From Icerya purchasi (taxonomy: Eukaryota > Arthropoda > Insecta > Hemiptera > Monophlebidae), in contig CM077115.1 of the NCBI GenBank assembly GCA_039619475.1, forward strand, positions 557,720,374 through 557,784,373: 64,000 nucleotides of DNA. The letters run 5' to 3'. The position numbers and the translations under genes are program-made. The stretch's first letter is position 1, and the number at the start of each line of letters is the position of its first letter. This document shows, piece by piece, positions 21,400 through 34,618 of this stretch. The notes beneath the pieces were generated by a model, which was not told the DNA's origin, ran no database searches, and saw nothing but the letters and a program-made list of their open reading frames with translations.

Positions 21400-23849
21400 C
21401 CGCTAACTGCTCGCAAGTACTCCTCTCGGTTGGCGAATTAAAAATTACAACTTTGCGCGAATTCTTGCACGACGCTCTACCTGCGGCTGAGACGCGTTAA
21501 TTGAAATTCGCCATTACGGCAACGTCCTGCTCGTCTCGACAACAAACTACACGACAAAAACAACAGCGCGAACCGTCTTCTTCCCGTTACAACTATCTGT
21601 CGGTCTTTCCGAAAGAGATCCGCTTTGTTTGCATTTATCTTTTCTATCATCCGCGATCGGGACGCAACTCTAATTACGCATTTCTCTATTAATACCATTA
21701 ATAGGCATGACCTGGATGCATGACACATAAATTCCCTTAACCAGCTTCGCAATAAACTCGCCGCCGCTGTCGACCAGTTAAAATCCTCTGTAGCGTGTAA
21801 TTTTTCGAAAAAACCATAACACGCTGTCGCTTACAATAGTGCTACAGCGCTTTGTTGTTAAACTGCTGCTGCTGCTTTTCGATCCGTTCATTTGCCTATT
21901 GCGAAATGAACGAAATGAACGAAATGAACGAAATGAAAACACCGTTAGCGATGTTAAAAGATGGCGCTTTTATTTGATTTGCCTCGTTCGTTTTAGTGGC
22001 CTATTTCAAAGTGACCATCGTGCGCATTTTCGCTTTGTTGCCATCCCATTATTAGCCGTTGAACCGGAGTTTATATTCCGTAGTTTAGTGTACTGTTTTG
22101 TCTGATCCCTTCGCGATAATATTTTTACAAGTTAGTTATCCCGTCTGCCTTTTTTACGTCAGTTTACCGCGACTGGCTCTAATTCTATATCTCGCACACT
22201 TTCACTTTTCCATACACGCTTTTAACATAAAAAGCTCAGAGCCATTCAAGCGCACCGAATGAAAAAGGAGAATTAAAAAAAAAAAAGAGAATACCATTCG
22301 AATTGTGTTCTTTTTACTTTGAAATTTGCTTCATCTCTTTTTTATTTCGGTTTCTCAAATTTCTCGCCAAATCAATTCTCGAACGGTCTCGATCGTTTTT
22401 TGGAACGTTTTTCTTTCTTCTTTTTCGACTAATTAGGGATTTGCCACAGATTTTCATCAAAATGTGTGTGTCTAGATGTGCACGTGTCAGCACGGGGAAT
22501 GAAAAAGAAAAAAACAAACGATTAAGATCTTTGTACTTTAGTCTGAAAAGCGTATTTATATAGCTTTGCGCATTTTTAAGAAAGTACTAAAGTATGCAAT
22601 ATGAAATATGTTTCTCATTAATTTTTACTTGTTGCCTATCTACGTCTGCTGTGTTTATTTATGAGTTTTTTCTTTTCCCCATTGCAGTTTAAACCATTTG
22701 GTCTTAAGCTGTGCACTTGCGATAGTATTTATCGCTTACAAAACCTCTTATTCGGCCGAACGATACGCCACAAAAAACTTTACTTTTCCACCAATGTCAT
22801 CGTTCAATCTGTTTTGTTTATTACTGTTATTTTATTTTCACTAATTCACGGGAAAGTTAACGTTCTTTATGATAACAACTTAATTCACAGTGTATTCCAT
22901 CGCGCGTGTACCAGTTGATAATATTTTTGTAAATTATTAATAAAATAAGTGTGCAACAGCGGCTTTTAGGGTTTACACAACCAGCTCATAAAAGCGTCGT
23001 GCGAATTTCAAATCGGATATTGTTGATATCAAATGGTAATCTTAAATTTTTCCGTCGGTGACTCTGTAATGGGAATTTGTGTTGGAATAAAAAGTATGAC
23101 GACGGCTCTTTTATTTTGCACTTCTATTAAACCTTTTCATATAATAAAAAAGCTGATAAAAAACAAACAAAACAAAAGAACTCGACAATCTGCCCCCTTA
23201 AATGGAAAAAATGATTTTCCACGTTCGCTGGGAAAGGTCAATTCTACACCGTTGAAAATGTATTTTCTTCAATTGATTCGCGCCGGTGCGTAATTTTTAT
23301 GGACTGTCCTCCGTTTCGCATTTCGAATAAATGTAAAGAGAACTTTTTTCATTAATAATACTTTTAAACAACACAAAACCGAAACAAATAGAACTGTGCC
23401 ATTGTGTGGTGGTCTTTTTATAAAACATCATTCCTCGAAATAAAATACAAATGATATTTATACCTATAAGTGGATTTAAAATAATTTATTGTTATCTACC
23501 GTTATTAAAATAAAAGTATTTTTTTATTATAAAAAAATTTATTATTATTGTTATTAATTATAATTATTCGGTAACATAAAACTGTTTCAATTTAAACGGC
23601 CTGCGCGATATGAAAATAGAAATGAAAATAGAAAAATACAGAAGCTTCCATTATCGTGGTGCTGTTCGCTTAATTATTTCAGTCTTTTACATCCTCCTCG
23701 CGTATTTCATACGTCAAGTTCTGTTAAATACCTTCCTTACTCCATAGTGTTAGATCTGAATTTCACATGGTTTTACATTCTTCATATATTCCAATCGTGC
23801 CGTTATTTTTACTGATAGGTCTAAGAGAGGGTTGTTAAGTACTGGTTTT
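21400..23849. other. No recognisable gene
   Basis: Moderately AT-rich DNA holding the 9-bp repeat listed separately. Open frames of 60-90 codons show no motif, and I saw no transposon protein. Confidence 0.5.
21902..21937. repeat. 9-bp tandem repeat, CGAAATGAA x4
   Basis: Four perfect head-to-tail copies of CGAAATGAA, directly visible. Confidence 0.95.
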
Positions 23850-24711
23850 TCCTTTGTTTTTCCTTCTCATAAATGTTCTGAATCCGTTAAACTTCCTTTC
23901 TGCTGTTCTGTATTTACTGCTTAGTCTGCTGCCATACTTCATGCAGTTCTTTTTATTATCTCTTCCCTCTTCTTTCCACTCGGATAAATTTCTTTTAATA
24001 TCTGAAAGTGTCTTGCAGGCAATTTATTTTCTTTTACCGTTGTCCTCTTTTGAAAAACCTTCCATTCTTCTTATTCGTAATCTAATTCACGAATTATTCC
24101 TGTTCCGTTCTATCCAAATAGATCTACTATGCATTCCTAGTCATGCTGGAATTTAATGAGGTAGCTGATTTTTTGGTTCGCTGAGGGGCTTCCGATGGAC
24201 ATTCTCTTCATACAACATTAATCATATGTCCAGACACAGTTTCATATTACATCATGGAATTATATTTATTTTTCTCCAATCCGAGAATTTCTTTAACTTT
24301 TCATTGTCGTCCCATGATTACTGCCATATGTCGCCTTCGTTTCGGTCATAGATTTCTTCCTTCGTCACTTTTTCTCGTTTTTCCCTCGCATCTTCCCCTT
24401 ACACGGTGTGTTCTCTTTATCCAGAAGAATCCATTTTTCTGTGTGATGTCAATCATGTTTTCTTCGAGTGTTCCGTACTTTCTTCGGAACGTTCTCTCTT
24501 CTATTCTCAGAGCTTTTGTATCTTGGTTTTCCTACTCCATACAATGACTCTTATCTTCTCTCTCATTTCCTTCCTTGTCAGTTATTCCTATTTTAGCTTC
24601 TTTCATTCTCATTCTATCTCGCACTAGATTAAAATTATGTTACGCTCCTTTTAAGCGATTATTTAGATTCCTTAGTAGTTGATTGGGCTGTTGCTCTTCG
24701 TTAGCGTAAAC

Positions 24712-24733
<22 letters not shown>
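23850..24733 (+). pseudogene. RNase H LINE 'family B', copy 1
   Basis: One frame carries KFLLISESVLQAI (the RNase H segment around the second catalytic Asp, normally F/ISDS) and then IQIDLLCIPSHAGI, the His-containing C-terminal box. Further on, CRLRFGHRFLPS and, in another frame, LYPEES...CDVNHVFFECSVL give the C-terminal Cys/His finger with an H-x4-C pair. A 3' untranslated stretch containing TTGGGCTGTTG ends in poly(A) at about 24711-24726. Frames break repeatedly and the first catalytic Asp is not visible. It represents a LINE tail of the RNase H-encoding groups. Confidence 0.72.
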
Positions 24734-24744
<11 letters not shown>

Positions 24745-25005
24745 CTTTGTACTATCATCACGATAGGGTAAGGGGAAAAAAAAAGAGTCGATTTTTTTCA
24801 TATGTAATAATAGATAAGCGAGGTACGTTTGCTGTTCTTCACTTGATAAGTATCGAGTTTTGTTAGAAATTCTACTAAAAACTAATTATGTGCTGTGCAC
24901 TCTGTTTCGGTTATGTATTTGTATCAGAGTGAAATTAATGAACGGGTTTACCCCCTTAAATATTTCACACTTGATATATTTTAACGATTGAATATGGTAA
25001 GGGCC

Positions 25006-25101
25006 TTAAATTAAAATTAAAATTGAAATTTAAAATTAAAATTGAAATCAAAATTAAAATCAAAATCAAAATTAAAATTGAAATTAAAATTAAAATTAAA
25101 A
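25006..25101. repeat. (AAATTA/AATTGA)n hexanucleotide-like minisatellite
   Basis: About 16 head-to-tail copies of 6-base units such as AAATTA, AAATTG and AAATCA, directly visible. Confidence 0.9.
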
Positions 25102-26792
25102 GCGGAACTGGTGATTATTGAGGTACGTTTGTATGTGTGTGCGTGTGCAGGGAGAGAATTCAAGGAGCTGACTAAATGCGATCGCGCGATAGCCGCACGT
25201 AGATCGGACGATTGGTTGTGATATATTAATATTGCAGCGCGCTGTGGTAGCGTGTTCGAGATTCTCTGCTCTCTTCACAGCGTGGAACATGCGTCTGCAC
25301 AGCTCCAGTTGTGTTAGCCGAGCGACATTTTTCCTAGCGACCATGCGGCTTGTTACGTTTCCAGATCAATGTTGCTATCCGTCGTAGCCTGTTCCGGGCA
25401 CAGATACGGCGGCTAAACACCGACTCTCGCCATCCAGCTCCTTATTAACTTATTATTTCGTCGCAGTTTTCCACGAACAAGCCGAGGGACATGTTGTCCT
25501 CTGTCGGGATGTACAAAAAGGACGACTACCGCAACTACTTTGGTCGATTTATTGGCGTTGTACGTAGCGGAGGAGGTGGCACATTTTATTGAGGAATGAA
25601 TTTGTATCGCGTTCATAATCGCACGCCAACATGTTGATTTATTGTTGCACATTTCCTCTCTAACTGGCCCTGGTCGTGGCTGATCTCTTAATTTATCGCC
25701 CTCTTCAATGCTCTCTGTTCGAACCACAGACTTCTCCTCACTGGATTTTCTGCGCCCTATAGGACGACCGCGACGACTTGTAGGTTTTTGCCGAGATTTA
25801 TTGTTGTGCAACTACTGTTTTCAGGTGAGCGAAAACCTTCCGGCAACTGCGGTGCACCGACAACGGCTACGAAAACAGAACCACATCTATAAACGTGTAC
25901 GCCAGCCAGACAATCGACCCCCCCCCCGCCCCGTAATTAATCTTAATTACGCTAATTCTAAAAAAATATCGCCGCATATTCGTAATTCTCGTCACTGTGT
26001 CCCGGTTATAGCGCTTCGCCGGCATGTAGCCCCGTTCAGTTTGCATCTCATTACCTCTACCACCGCTAACGAACCTTTTCATTTTCCGCGCTGACTTTAG
26101 TAGTGTACGCGCATTTTTGAACTGTGGCGTTTTGTCTTCGATTCGCCGTTCGCAGGTAGGCTAGTTCGTTCTGTGCGACGACACCAATGAACGAGGCTCG
26201 TTTTCCACTACGGACTAAATTTTACTTATCCCCCATGTGATCATATCAGGGTAGGCACATTCCCACGTTTAATGGTCGGCTAATTTGACGAGCATCGCAT
26301 GACCGACATATTAAGCTGTTCGTTGCGTGCTGACAGTTGCGTGACCGGTCACAGAGGTGCTACTAAACAAAATACTCTCCTTTTGCTTCCGCTTTCAGTG
26401 TCGATTAGCAGCACTCTTAATAAGACACACGTAGGCCTCGGGATTCTTTCGCGTCTGTCGGAAGTGCACGCCGATTATTATTACAAGTCCCCTTCTCCGG
26501 TTTGCCGAATCTGTTTCCAAAATACCTTCTCATTAATTAAGAGTAGCGCTGGTCTGTTTTCACGCTATTACAGCCGACTACGTACAATGTTACATTCAGA
26601 TTTCGAATCATTTTTTTTTTTCATTTTTTTCACAATGCGTCTCGATAATTCGATTCTCACATTCTCGGCCGGATATTCAAAAATCGTTTTTTCGTCTATT
26701 TCTCTGATACTCTCGTTTACTTATTTCACATCAAGCATTCGAAACAGTGATGTCACTGTAGAATTGAGTTCCGCTGAAATTAGAAGTTATAC
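25102..26792. other. GC-richer stretch; no gene assigned
   Basis: CpG-containing DNA with long overlapping frames on both strands (132 codons minus at 25413-25811; 128 codons plus at 25708-26094). Because both strands are open and no domain is visible, I treat these as a base-composition effect. A C-run lies at about 25917-25926. Confidence 0.4.
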
Positions 26793-26894
26793 TTATTATT
26801 TATTATTATTATTATTATTTATTATTATTATTATTATTATTATTTATTATTATTATTATTATTATTTATTATTATTATTTATTATTATTATTTT
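26793..26894. repeat. (TTA)n microsatellite
   Basis: Interrupted TTA/TTTA array of about 100 bp. It supplies the Leu/Ile/Tyr tail of a 203-codon plus frame that starts at 26299, which is one reason I do not call that frame a gene. Confidence 0.95.
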
Positions 26895-27790
26895 AGTAAT
26901 TGTCGGCTAGAGTTGTTTTTATTGTTATATATTTCACACGCGATAATTAAAAATTAGTCAAATCGTACATGTATTAACAGAGATTAATGAATAAAATAAA
27001 AGCAAAATTGTATTACCGTTGTCGCTAAGTTCCCCCGGGGGTGGTGCTGCGGTCAATGTTGCCGACAGACGCGAAAGTTTGGTTTTTCGAAACGATATTA
27101 ATTGCAAAATATTACTTTACCGATGAAGAACTTAATGAAGAAATTATGACGGCGGACTTTTCTTGGTTCTCGGTCCGATTCATATACGTCGCGCATTGCA
27201 GCTGTCGATCAACACTACTTTTTCTTCTTTGGTTGCTCAAAGTGGCACAACACCCGATGAGCAGGGTACATTAACTAATTCCCCGTTTTGACGACTGTTA
27301 ACTCTAGTTTGAACGATGTGAAACATCGCATCTTTCTTTCCATGGAGATTAATATTTTTAGATCTTCCTAGTTGACAAATAGTTCGGGACTCAGCGAGGA
27401 AACTGCAATCAAGAAGGTAAAACTGTACCGGAAATTCTGGTAGGTGTGAGAAAATATGATGCTTAAAAAGCGCTTTTCCATACTCTCTAATATAATTACG
27501 TATTAAATTAAAAAATGAATTAAATAAACGGTACTACGGATCGCAAGTGGTTTTTAAAAATTAACCATTTTTATTTTATCCCACAGGATAAACGAATAGA
27601 TTTTTATTTATTTTTATTTTTTTTTTTAAATAGAAGATTGCCGCTTCGAAACATTTTACGTTTACCGACTGTTTTGTAATAATTTAACGTACAGCAAACC
27701 CTCACCTCATCATCGCTTCCCCTAAATAATATAATCGTTCTTTACCTTACGATTAATCTGTCATTGATTTAAATAATGGATAAATCCCTT
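26895..27790. other. No recognisable gene
   Basis: AT-rich sequence with T-runs near 27611-27626; nothing coding or repetitive was recognised. Confidence 0.5.
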
Positions 27791-28079
27791 TCATTCGATT
27801 TCTGTTTTTTTCATTTGATTTCTGTTTTTTTCATTCGATTTCTGTTTTTTTCATTCGAATTCTGTTTTTTTCATTCGATTTCTGTTTTTTTCATTCGAAT
27901 TCTGTTTTTTTCATTCGATTTCTGTTTTTTTCATTCGAATTCTGTTTTTTTCATTCTAATTCTGTTTTTTTCATTTAAATTCTGTTTTTTTCATTCGAAT
28001 TCTGTTTTTTTCATTCGAATTCTGTTTTTTTCATTCGAATTCTGTTTTTTTCATTCAAATTCTGTTTTTTTCATTCGAA
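27791..28079. repeat. 20-bp minisatellite, about 14.5 copies
   Basis: The unit TCATTCGATTTCTGTTTTTT repeats exactly every 20 bp. Base changes cluster at the two positions after TTCGA (A or T) and in the CG. Since 20 is not a multiple of three, the same frame passes through the unit in all three phases and yields a 60-bp, Phe/Ser/Cys-rich peptide period; the 118-codon frame over it is an artefact of the repeat. Confidence 0.97.
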
Positions 28080-29406
28080 AGCGGTTATATTTTCTTCTCA
28101 CGCTGATTTCAGATGTACTCCTAGTCGAGTAAATATTTTTGACGATTTTGTCATTGCTTAGATGCACAAAGGCTTCTCTCTGTTAGTGAGATGCGAGCCG
28201 TTGCATAGTTGCGTGCTGTGTACTGTTTACTAGTAGGTCATTGACGAAAGAAGGTTACCATCATCATAATGGTTGGTAATTTATATGTTTCCGCGCGGGA
28301 AAGATTGCTACAAATTATATACAGAACATGCGAGAAGAAATTGGACAACACACACCAGGTTCAACAATTTATTGGAGAAAATTATGAAATATTACAATTG
28401 GCGGCTTGTTCCCGTTCGTTGTCTTTAACACCGCGCTAAATTTTAGGCGGAATTATTAATCAGGATAGACGGGCAGTGGTAAGATAGACGGAGGAAGTAA
28501 TCAGAGAGCCAGCGGTTACGAGGCAAAAATTGATCATCTATGATGGACGGTTTTGTGTCGGCTTGGCTGAAATAACTAGTTCAGAATGGTGTGCGGTGAT
28601 TTATTGATAATGAGAACGTGTGTTACTGCGCGATAATCGGATTATTATCTAAATCCGATTTTGATGTGATCCAAATAACAATCTTCCAATTTCTGCTAAT
28701 GATAAGTTTGCAGATGACTGAACGTGTTCCCAATACGATGTTTACAAGGCGATATCGTACACGCATACGAAGGTTTGACACGAATGCGGCAACTAATCGA
28801 TTCTTTCCGAAATTGATAAACGTTGCCGATAGTTATAGTTCACATGCACGTCGATCTCTGCTGGAGCCGGAACATCGATACCTCCTCCCGTTAACAGTCG
28901 CTAATTTACCGTGATATCAAACAAGAGTATCGGAAGAAAAAGTTTTTAGGTTAGATTTAAGAGCGTATTTCTTTTTCTATTCGTTTTTCTGTCGATTTCC
29001 GATGAAATCACGTTCATCGATCACAGCCGAAAGCTTTGCAACCGGGTGATGCGCTATTACACTAGCGTCTGTGTTTATACTACGCACTTAGAGAAATCCA
29101 CGATGAAAATTAGATGCTTACGTTTTCTCTATGCTTTGTTTTGGCGAGAAGAAAAAGTAAATAAGAACGATTTTTTTTTTTTGTAATCGGATCATTTTTT
29201 TTAGCGATATTTTTGGAAAACATATTTACGCATCAATCAGGGGGACTGCCTTTACTGAACGAAAATGGCGTGATCGTGTATTATTATACCTTTATTAGTA
29301 TAAAATATTGGAAGGTATTAATTTTACATTCTTTTTTTTTTTTTTTATCAAATTAGGCCATTAAAAAAAGCCAATTAAAAAAATATCATTTTAGAATAGT
29401 TTGTTC
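28080..29406. other. No recognisable gene
   Basis: Moderate GC to about 28950, then T-run-rich DNA. The 98-codon plus frame at 28618-28914 shows no motif. Confidence 0.5.
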
Positions 29407-30105
29407 TTTTTTTTTTTTCCCTTTTTTAAATTGTGTGTGCTGTTTGCAACTATTGTGGTCATTACAGCACACACAAGGGGAGGTTATTTAGATTTGTTGT
29501 GTTAGGCCACTCATTCTTACAAAGGCTATAATTCGAGTGATGTTTATTGATTCGTTAGAGAGTATGCCCTCTATGTTCCCCAGCAAGTCCAGTTGTTTTC
29601 GTAATACCTTCATCTTTTGGCAGGTGAGCAGTATATGAGAGACTGTTGGTATGGTTATCTGGCCGCACAGGGGACACATAGTCGGAGGCGGGGTTTTATC
29701 GATTATGTGTTTGCGGGAAATAGCGATATCCCCGATTCGCAGTCGGCTGAGGATCTTAAAGTCGTTTCTGGATGTTCCTTTTGGTGGTCACCATGGTTCA
29801 ACTGTGGGCTTTATGCTTCTTAAGAATGTTGTAGCAGCTGCCCATTCAGTTCTCCACTGCTTTTCGCACGCTCTTAATAATGTGTATTCCATTGATGTCA
29901 GTAGTTCCGCGTCTTCTGGCATTGGCGAGAGCAAGGCAGACCTTGCTGCTATGTCAACCCTCTCGTTGCCAGGCACTCCACTGTGTCCGGGAACCCATAT
30001 CAGCGACACATGACTGCCCTTTAGGTGTAATTGGTATAAGTTGTGCCATATCTCTTGTACCAGCTGGTTGTTGTATTTTGGGCTCTTAATCATGTTTGTT
30101 CTTGA
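29407..30105 (-). pseudogene. RNase H LINE 'family A', copy 2, nearly intact frame
   Basis: The minus strand reads VSLIWVPGHSGVPGNERVDI (RNase H C-terminal box with catalytic His and Asp), AARSALLSP, LRSIKPTVEPW, then a single in-frame TGA at 29785-29787. The same frame continues with RNDFKILSRLRIGDIAISR and the C-terminal finger CPLCGQ...SHILLTC, ending at 29488. The 3' untranslated region contains TGTGCTGTAATGACC and ends in poly(A), seen as T at 29407-29418. It is 5'-truncated within the RNase H domain near 30105. Apart from the one stop the ~200-codon frame is open, so it is younger than copy 1. Confidence 0.87.
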
Positions 30106-33100
30106 TTATGGAGTATTACAGAAAGTCACGAGTGATCGGGCATTTTTTAATCGTTTTTTTTTTTTTCTTCTTATATTAGCTGTATCGTTTACATTATTGT
30201 TTATTTGTTTTTCAGCCGTCAGTCATCACGAAAATATTGATGTAGGAATTTTTATATCGTGTAAAAATTTTTGAAACCAACTACCGCAATAAGAAAATTT
30301 ACAATAATAATTCTAATAACCATAAAGAGTAAAATAATTTAAAATATTAATTTAAACAATAATAAACGAATAAATCCACAATTATCAAATAGTATCGTAG
30401 TTACATCATCAAAATATATAACGAAGTATATATCATTGTAACAATATATGTTACACCATGTGTTAAATAAAAAATTGAAGTGTAATATACGTTTATATGG
30501 CGTCATTTCGAAATATTACGCGAACCAAAATATATACTTTTAGTATTGAAAACAGTGGAGTATTACAATATAGTGTCACTTCCGTATTACGTGCGTTTTT
30601 TATTGTCGGACTTTTAAATGTTTTTGTGAAACTCGATCTGCAAGTTGCCAATAAGTCCGACTACTAATTAAATGACGATAATAAGCATTATTAGAAACGG
30701 GGTTTTCAAAGGAGCAGCTGTAGCGTTGTTTGTGTGAATACCATTATTATTAATTAGGGACGAATGCTTCGAACTTTGTTATACTGCTTCGTGTGCTCAT
30801 TTGATCGCCGAAAATTCCTCGTTTTTCCTGGCGCTACGTTGCGCTCTTACCGTCCAGAAATTTTACGCAGCACTTTTTACCTTTGCATGAATTCTCGCTG
30901 ATGAAAGGTGGGGACACCAGCATTTTTAATTCACGCCGATAGATGCACGCGCTATTTCGATGAATCATCGTCATCAACAGTGGCTTTCTATGCAAAGGAC
31001 ATGATGACATAATTGCGCGCGATGTAGTAACGATTTCTTTTTGAAAATGTTCCCGTATCTTGATCGACCCATCTCGGGATGCCAGTCGCTTCCTTTTTTC
31101 TACTAATAATTAGCAAGAGCTATGTTGCTGCGATTCAGCGTTCAGGCTTTATCTACACCGTAGAAAAGTCTGTATTGCACTGTTCATAGCGTGCGTAATT
31201 TCAGCGATCGCAGAAGAATAATAATTGGCGCCTGTTCCGCCCCCATTTCTTTTTCTTTTTTTTTTTTTTTTTTTTTGCTCTTGACTAATTATCTGCATAA
31301 GAAAAGAGAGTCAGGAGAGAAACTAATCGAGAAAAAGCTGTTTTCGGTCCGAACCTTCGGGGCTATTACAAAGAGACACGTAATAAGCGGAAGTAGGCGA
31401 GTCATCACGAAGAGAAGCTACGAGCAGAGGAAGATTCAGCAGCCGCATGTGTCCGCGCCGACACTCTATGCGCGAAATAATTGATACACATTGGAAGAGG
31501 TTCGGGAGCTGGCCAGTCCACTAATGGTAAGAATGGGTCGCAGTGCGGCGTGATTGAAGCTGCGCTTACGTAATGGCAAAAGTCGCACCGTATTTTGTAT
31601 ATATATATATATATATATTAGTCGAACAACTAATTACGATAATTCGTAGGCGACATCTCTCTGGCAGCGGCGTTGTCTGCAGCACGAACTGGATGCGGAC
31701 GGAGCCTCTGCCATCGGATCCGTCAAAGTTGCCCGGTAACTGTCAACGCAATACGAGAAAGCACAGCCTACTCTAACCAGTTTGTTTATGTTAACCAGTT
31801 GACGACCGTGGTACGTCGCTATTATTACTGACGATCGGTTTCGGAGAGGAGCAGATGGAATGTCGCCTAGATGTAGTAGACGCATCGGACGATTATGTTT
31901 CAGTTTCACGAGCAATCGATCGACGAAGGGCTGTACGTAACTGTTGGCCGACATGTGATCTCAGATGCCGATATATATACGATAAACGAACATCATAGAC
32001 GACCTGTCTGTCGCTGGAAACACGGTCAGTAGTGTATTTTCCGTTCGGAAATACGCACCAACTCGTTCTTTTCTCACTGCGCGGCTTAAACGTCAGTGCG
32101 CCTTAATTATCTCGATTCCGGGCCATGAGAAATAGATAATTTAATGGGTGAAATTTTCAATTAACTCCCGCCGACTGACCGAATTAGAACACTGGCCAAT
32201 TAAGATTTGTGTACGCGGCTGAGAGGATAAATGTCGGCGCGATTTGTACTCGTCCGCCGTCCACCGGTGCTTTGGGGATGGGGCCGTTGCCGGCGCGACA
32301 TCCGTTTCTCATGGGACGGGTGCTGCTCTCTCGAGAAAAGCAAAACAATAACTGAAAGAGAAAATATTAATTATGGCGACCGCGCGCGCGCGCGATAATC
32401 GGGCCATTTCTTGGCGAATTTGTACCTGGATACTAGAGAGACCGAGGCGGCATCGTGTAAAATTTCGAGAAGGCAATTCCGACCGACCTACATTCGAACC
32501 TCGAACAATCGTTTATTTCGAAAAACTTCTGTTGCGGTCCCCGTTCGCCGCAGCTTGCGCAACAACTGTAATTAACCGGACTTTCCACGGCGCGCAAAAT
32601 CGCTTCCTGATTAGAATCTCTTCCTGTTTCTTCTCGATCGTTCAGCGAATGATACGGAAAATTTTCGACTTTGATTGTGGTTTCCCGCGAAATAATAATG
32701 TCCGAAGTAGAGATACACCGCATTTATTCGCCGAAATCCATTTTATCCGCATATTCCCGTGAAACTGGCCAGTTTTTTTCCTTTTTCAAGTTAATTTCGA
32801 TTTTCGGATGGGTGCATCTGACGACACCCGGGTGGTGGTGTGATAAATTAGGGACCTTTTCCGTGTTTGGCGGATTTTCTGATTTATTCCTCCGTCGGTC
32901 GATAGTTAGTGATGTGTCACGCGCGTACAATACGTTGCGGGCACGCACGTTCTTCGAAGAAGCTCTATATTAAAAGCGATCGGAATACGGCCATTATGTA
33001 TACGGGAACCGGTGTGTGGCTAGTTTTGAAGAGGGTTTAAACTGTCAAAGATGATTTAACATCGAAATATCTTTTGTTTTTTTACCCCGCTCTCGCCTTA

Positions 33101-34508
33101 AAAAGAGCCCCCCTGCGCCGCCTATTCTTTAGAATGCCGTGCGCATTCCTCCTTGCATGGTCTGCGCGTTTCCGCCTCTGGAATTTCGAAATGATTGAAC
33201 TTGTTGCCTGCGCGCCGATTAGCGCGTACGCTTTCTCATTCCTGGAAAAGGACGGACGACAGTGAGCGGGGCCGTCTAACGTATCATCCTTTTGCGCCTT
33301 GTTTATTTTCTTTGCCGGAGCTTGTACCATTGCGACCTGTTGCATCTTCATCATTCTCTTATGTCATTACGAAAAAGTATCGACCAAATTAACACCTTCG
33401 TAATAAATAATACACCTTGTTGCGCTCCGAATGTGCACTAATATCATCATCGCCTCATCTGAGCCCCGATAAACTGACCCCGGCTCTTCACCGAGACGTG
33501 TCGGCGTGTTGATAAATAATCAATGGTTATATACGAATGCACGCGGCTTGGCAGCTCTATTTAAATTATCCCTTGATTATTCCGATATCCACACTTTTTA
33601 ACGCGTTACGATTATTATTATTTTCAGAATTTCCTCCTCAGCCTGTTCCTCTCTTCATGAAACTCCAGAGCCAACGTGATGCTAATTATCTTAACTAGGC
33701 GACTTAAAACCGGCTCAGTTGCTTTAATAAGAGATTAAAAGAAGTTATTCCTATGCTCACGCATCTGCGCCGATGGGCCTCTCCGTTCTTTTCCCCCGCA
33801 TGCTCCCTAGATTCTGTCCCAGGGTTTTTTTTTTCTTTTGTTTTCCTTTTTTCTATATCTAGTGTAATTGCTGTTAACAGTTTCTGCTTTATCTTCCGCT
33901 TCTGGCTTTTTCTCCTTTGCCGTCATCGCTGCCGACGTAATGTGTTAAAAAAGTGTAGAAATGAAACGCTATAAAAAAAGCTGAAAGTGATAACCTTAAT
34001 TTTGTAACAGCACCGATAGAAGCATACAATTAGAGATAATGTATGCCATTAAAAAGATTCCGCTCTTTGATATACATATATATTGTACTAGTCTCGATTG
34101 TGATTTACATCAATCAACCGGCGTGATTAGAATATCATAAATTGAGCATAACAGAGTGACGGAGGATAAAAATTAATTAAAATTGCTATTTTTTGTTGTT
34201 AATAAAAATAGCAATTTAAGAATCGAAAAAAATAACAGGAACTAACAACCGGTAAATGATAGTAATTTGTCAGGAAATTGTGAGGCGCGTCAGGCTACTA
34301 AAAATCCACGAAGCGTAGAAAAAATTTGAATGAACCGACATACGGTTTGGCGGAATTTAGGATTTTATATCATTTTCTACGTTTCTTGTTTAGGTTATCA
34401 TTTGTTTCAGGAATTTCGAATAGCTTCTAAAATTTATAAATTTAACTTCATCTGATTAGTTACGTTTAATTTTACGGTACAGATCGGTGGAAATCAATAA
34501 TAAATAGA
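30106..34508. other. Long stretch without recognised gene; partly GC-rich
   Basis: 30300-30700 is AT-rich. 31000-33500 is GC-richer with many CpG, a long T-run at about 31257-31276, a (TA)n at 31598-31619 and a (CG)n at about 32380-32393. Open frames up to 129 codons occur on both strands and shadow each other. I cannot support a coding region. Confidence 0.45.
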
Positions 34509-34618
34509 CACTTTTTATATAAAATAATATATTAAATATTAACGCTACGCGTTTCGAAATCGATAGCTTCATCGCTGTGCCCGTCAATGTTTAATATATT
34601 ATTTTATAAAAAGTTTCT
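34509..34618. repeat. Inverted-repeat hairpin around a Penelope-like terminal motif
   Basis: The left arm (about 34509-34545, with CTTTTTATATAAAATAATAT) is matched by the reverse complement of the right arm (about 34582-34618), with one 2-bp indel and a few mismatches. The loop of some 36 bases contains ACGCGTTTCGAAATCGATAG and TTCATCGC; on the minus strand this reads GATGAAG...CGAAACGCG, close to the hairpin/ribozyme motif of Penelope-like pseudo-LTRs. No protein-coding remnant is attached. The Penelope assignment is an inference from the motif. Confidence 0.5.

Noticed and set aside
21147..21416. Arg/Gly/Ser-rich minus frame resembling an RS-type protein
   Set aside because: The Arg runs are the CTT/CTC microsatellite on the other strand.
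25413..26094. Opposing frames of 132 and 128 codons
   Set aside because: Both strands are open over the same region, as expected for base composition; no domain favours either.
26299..26910. 203-codon plus-strand frame
   Set aside because: The last third is the (TTA)n microsatellite and the rest shows no domain; I treat it as a chance frame.
27776..28132. 118-codon Phe/Ser/Cys-rich frame
   Set aside because: It is entirely the 20-bp minisatellite read through its three phases.
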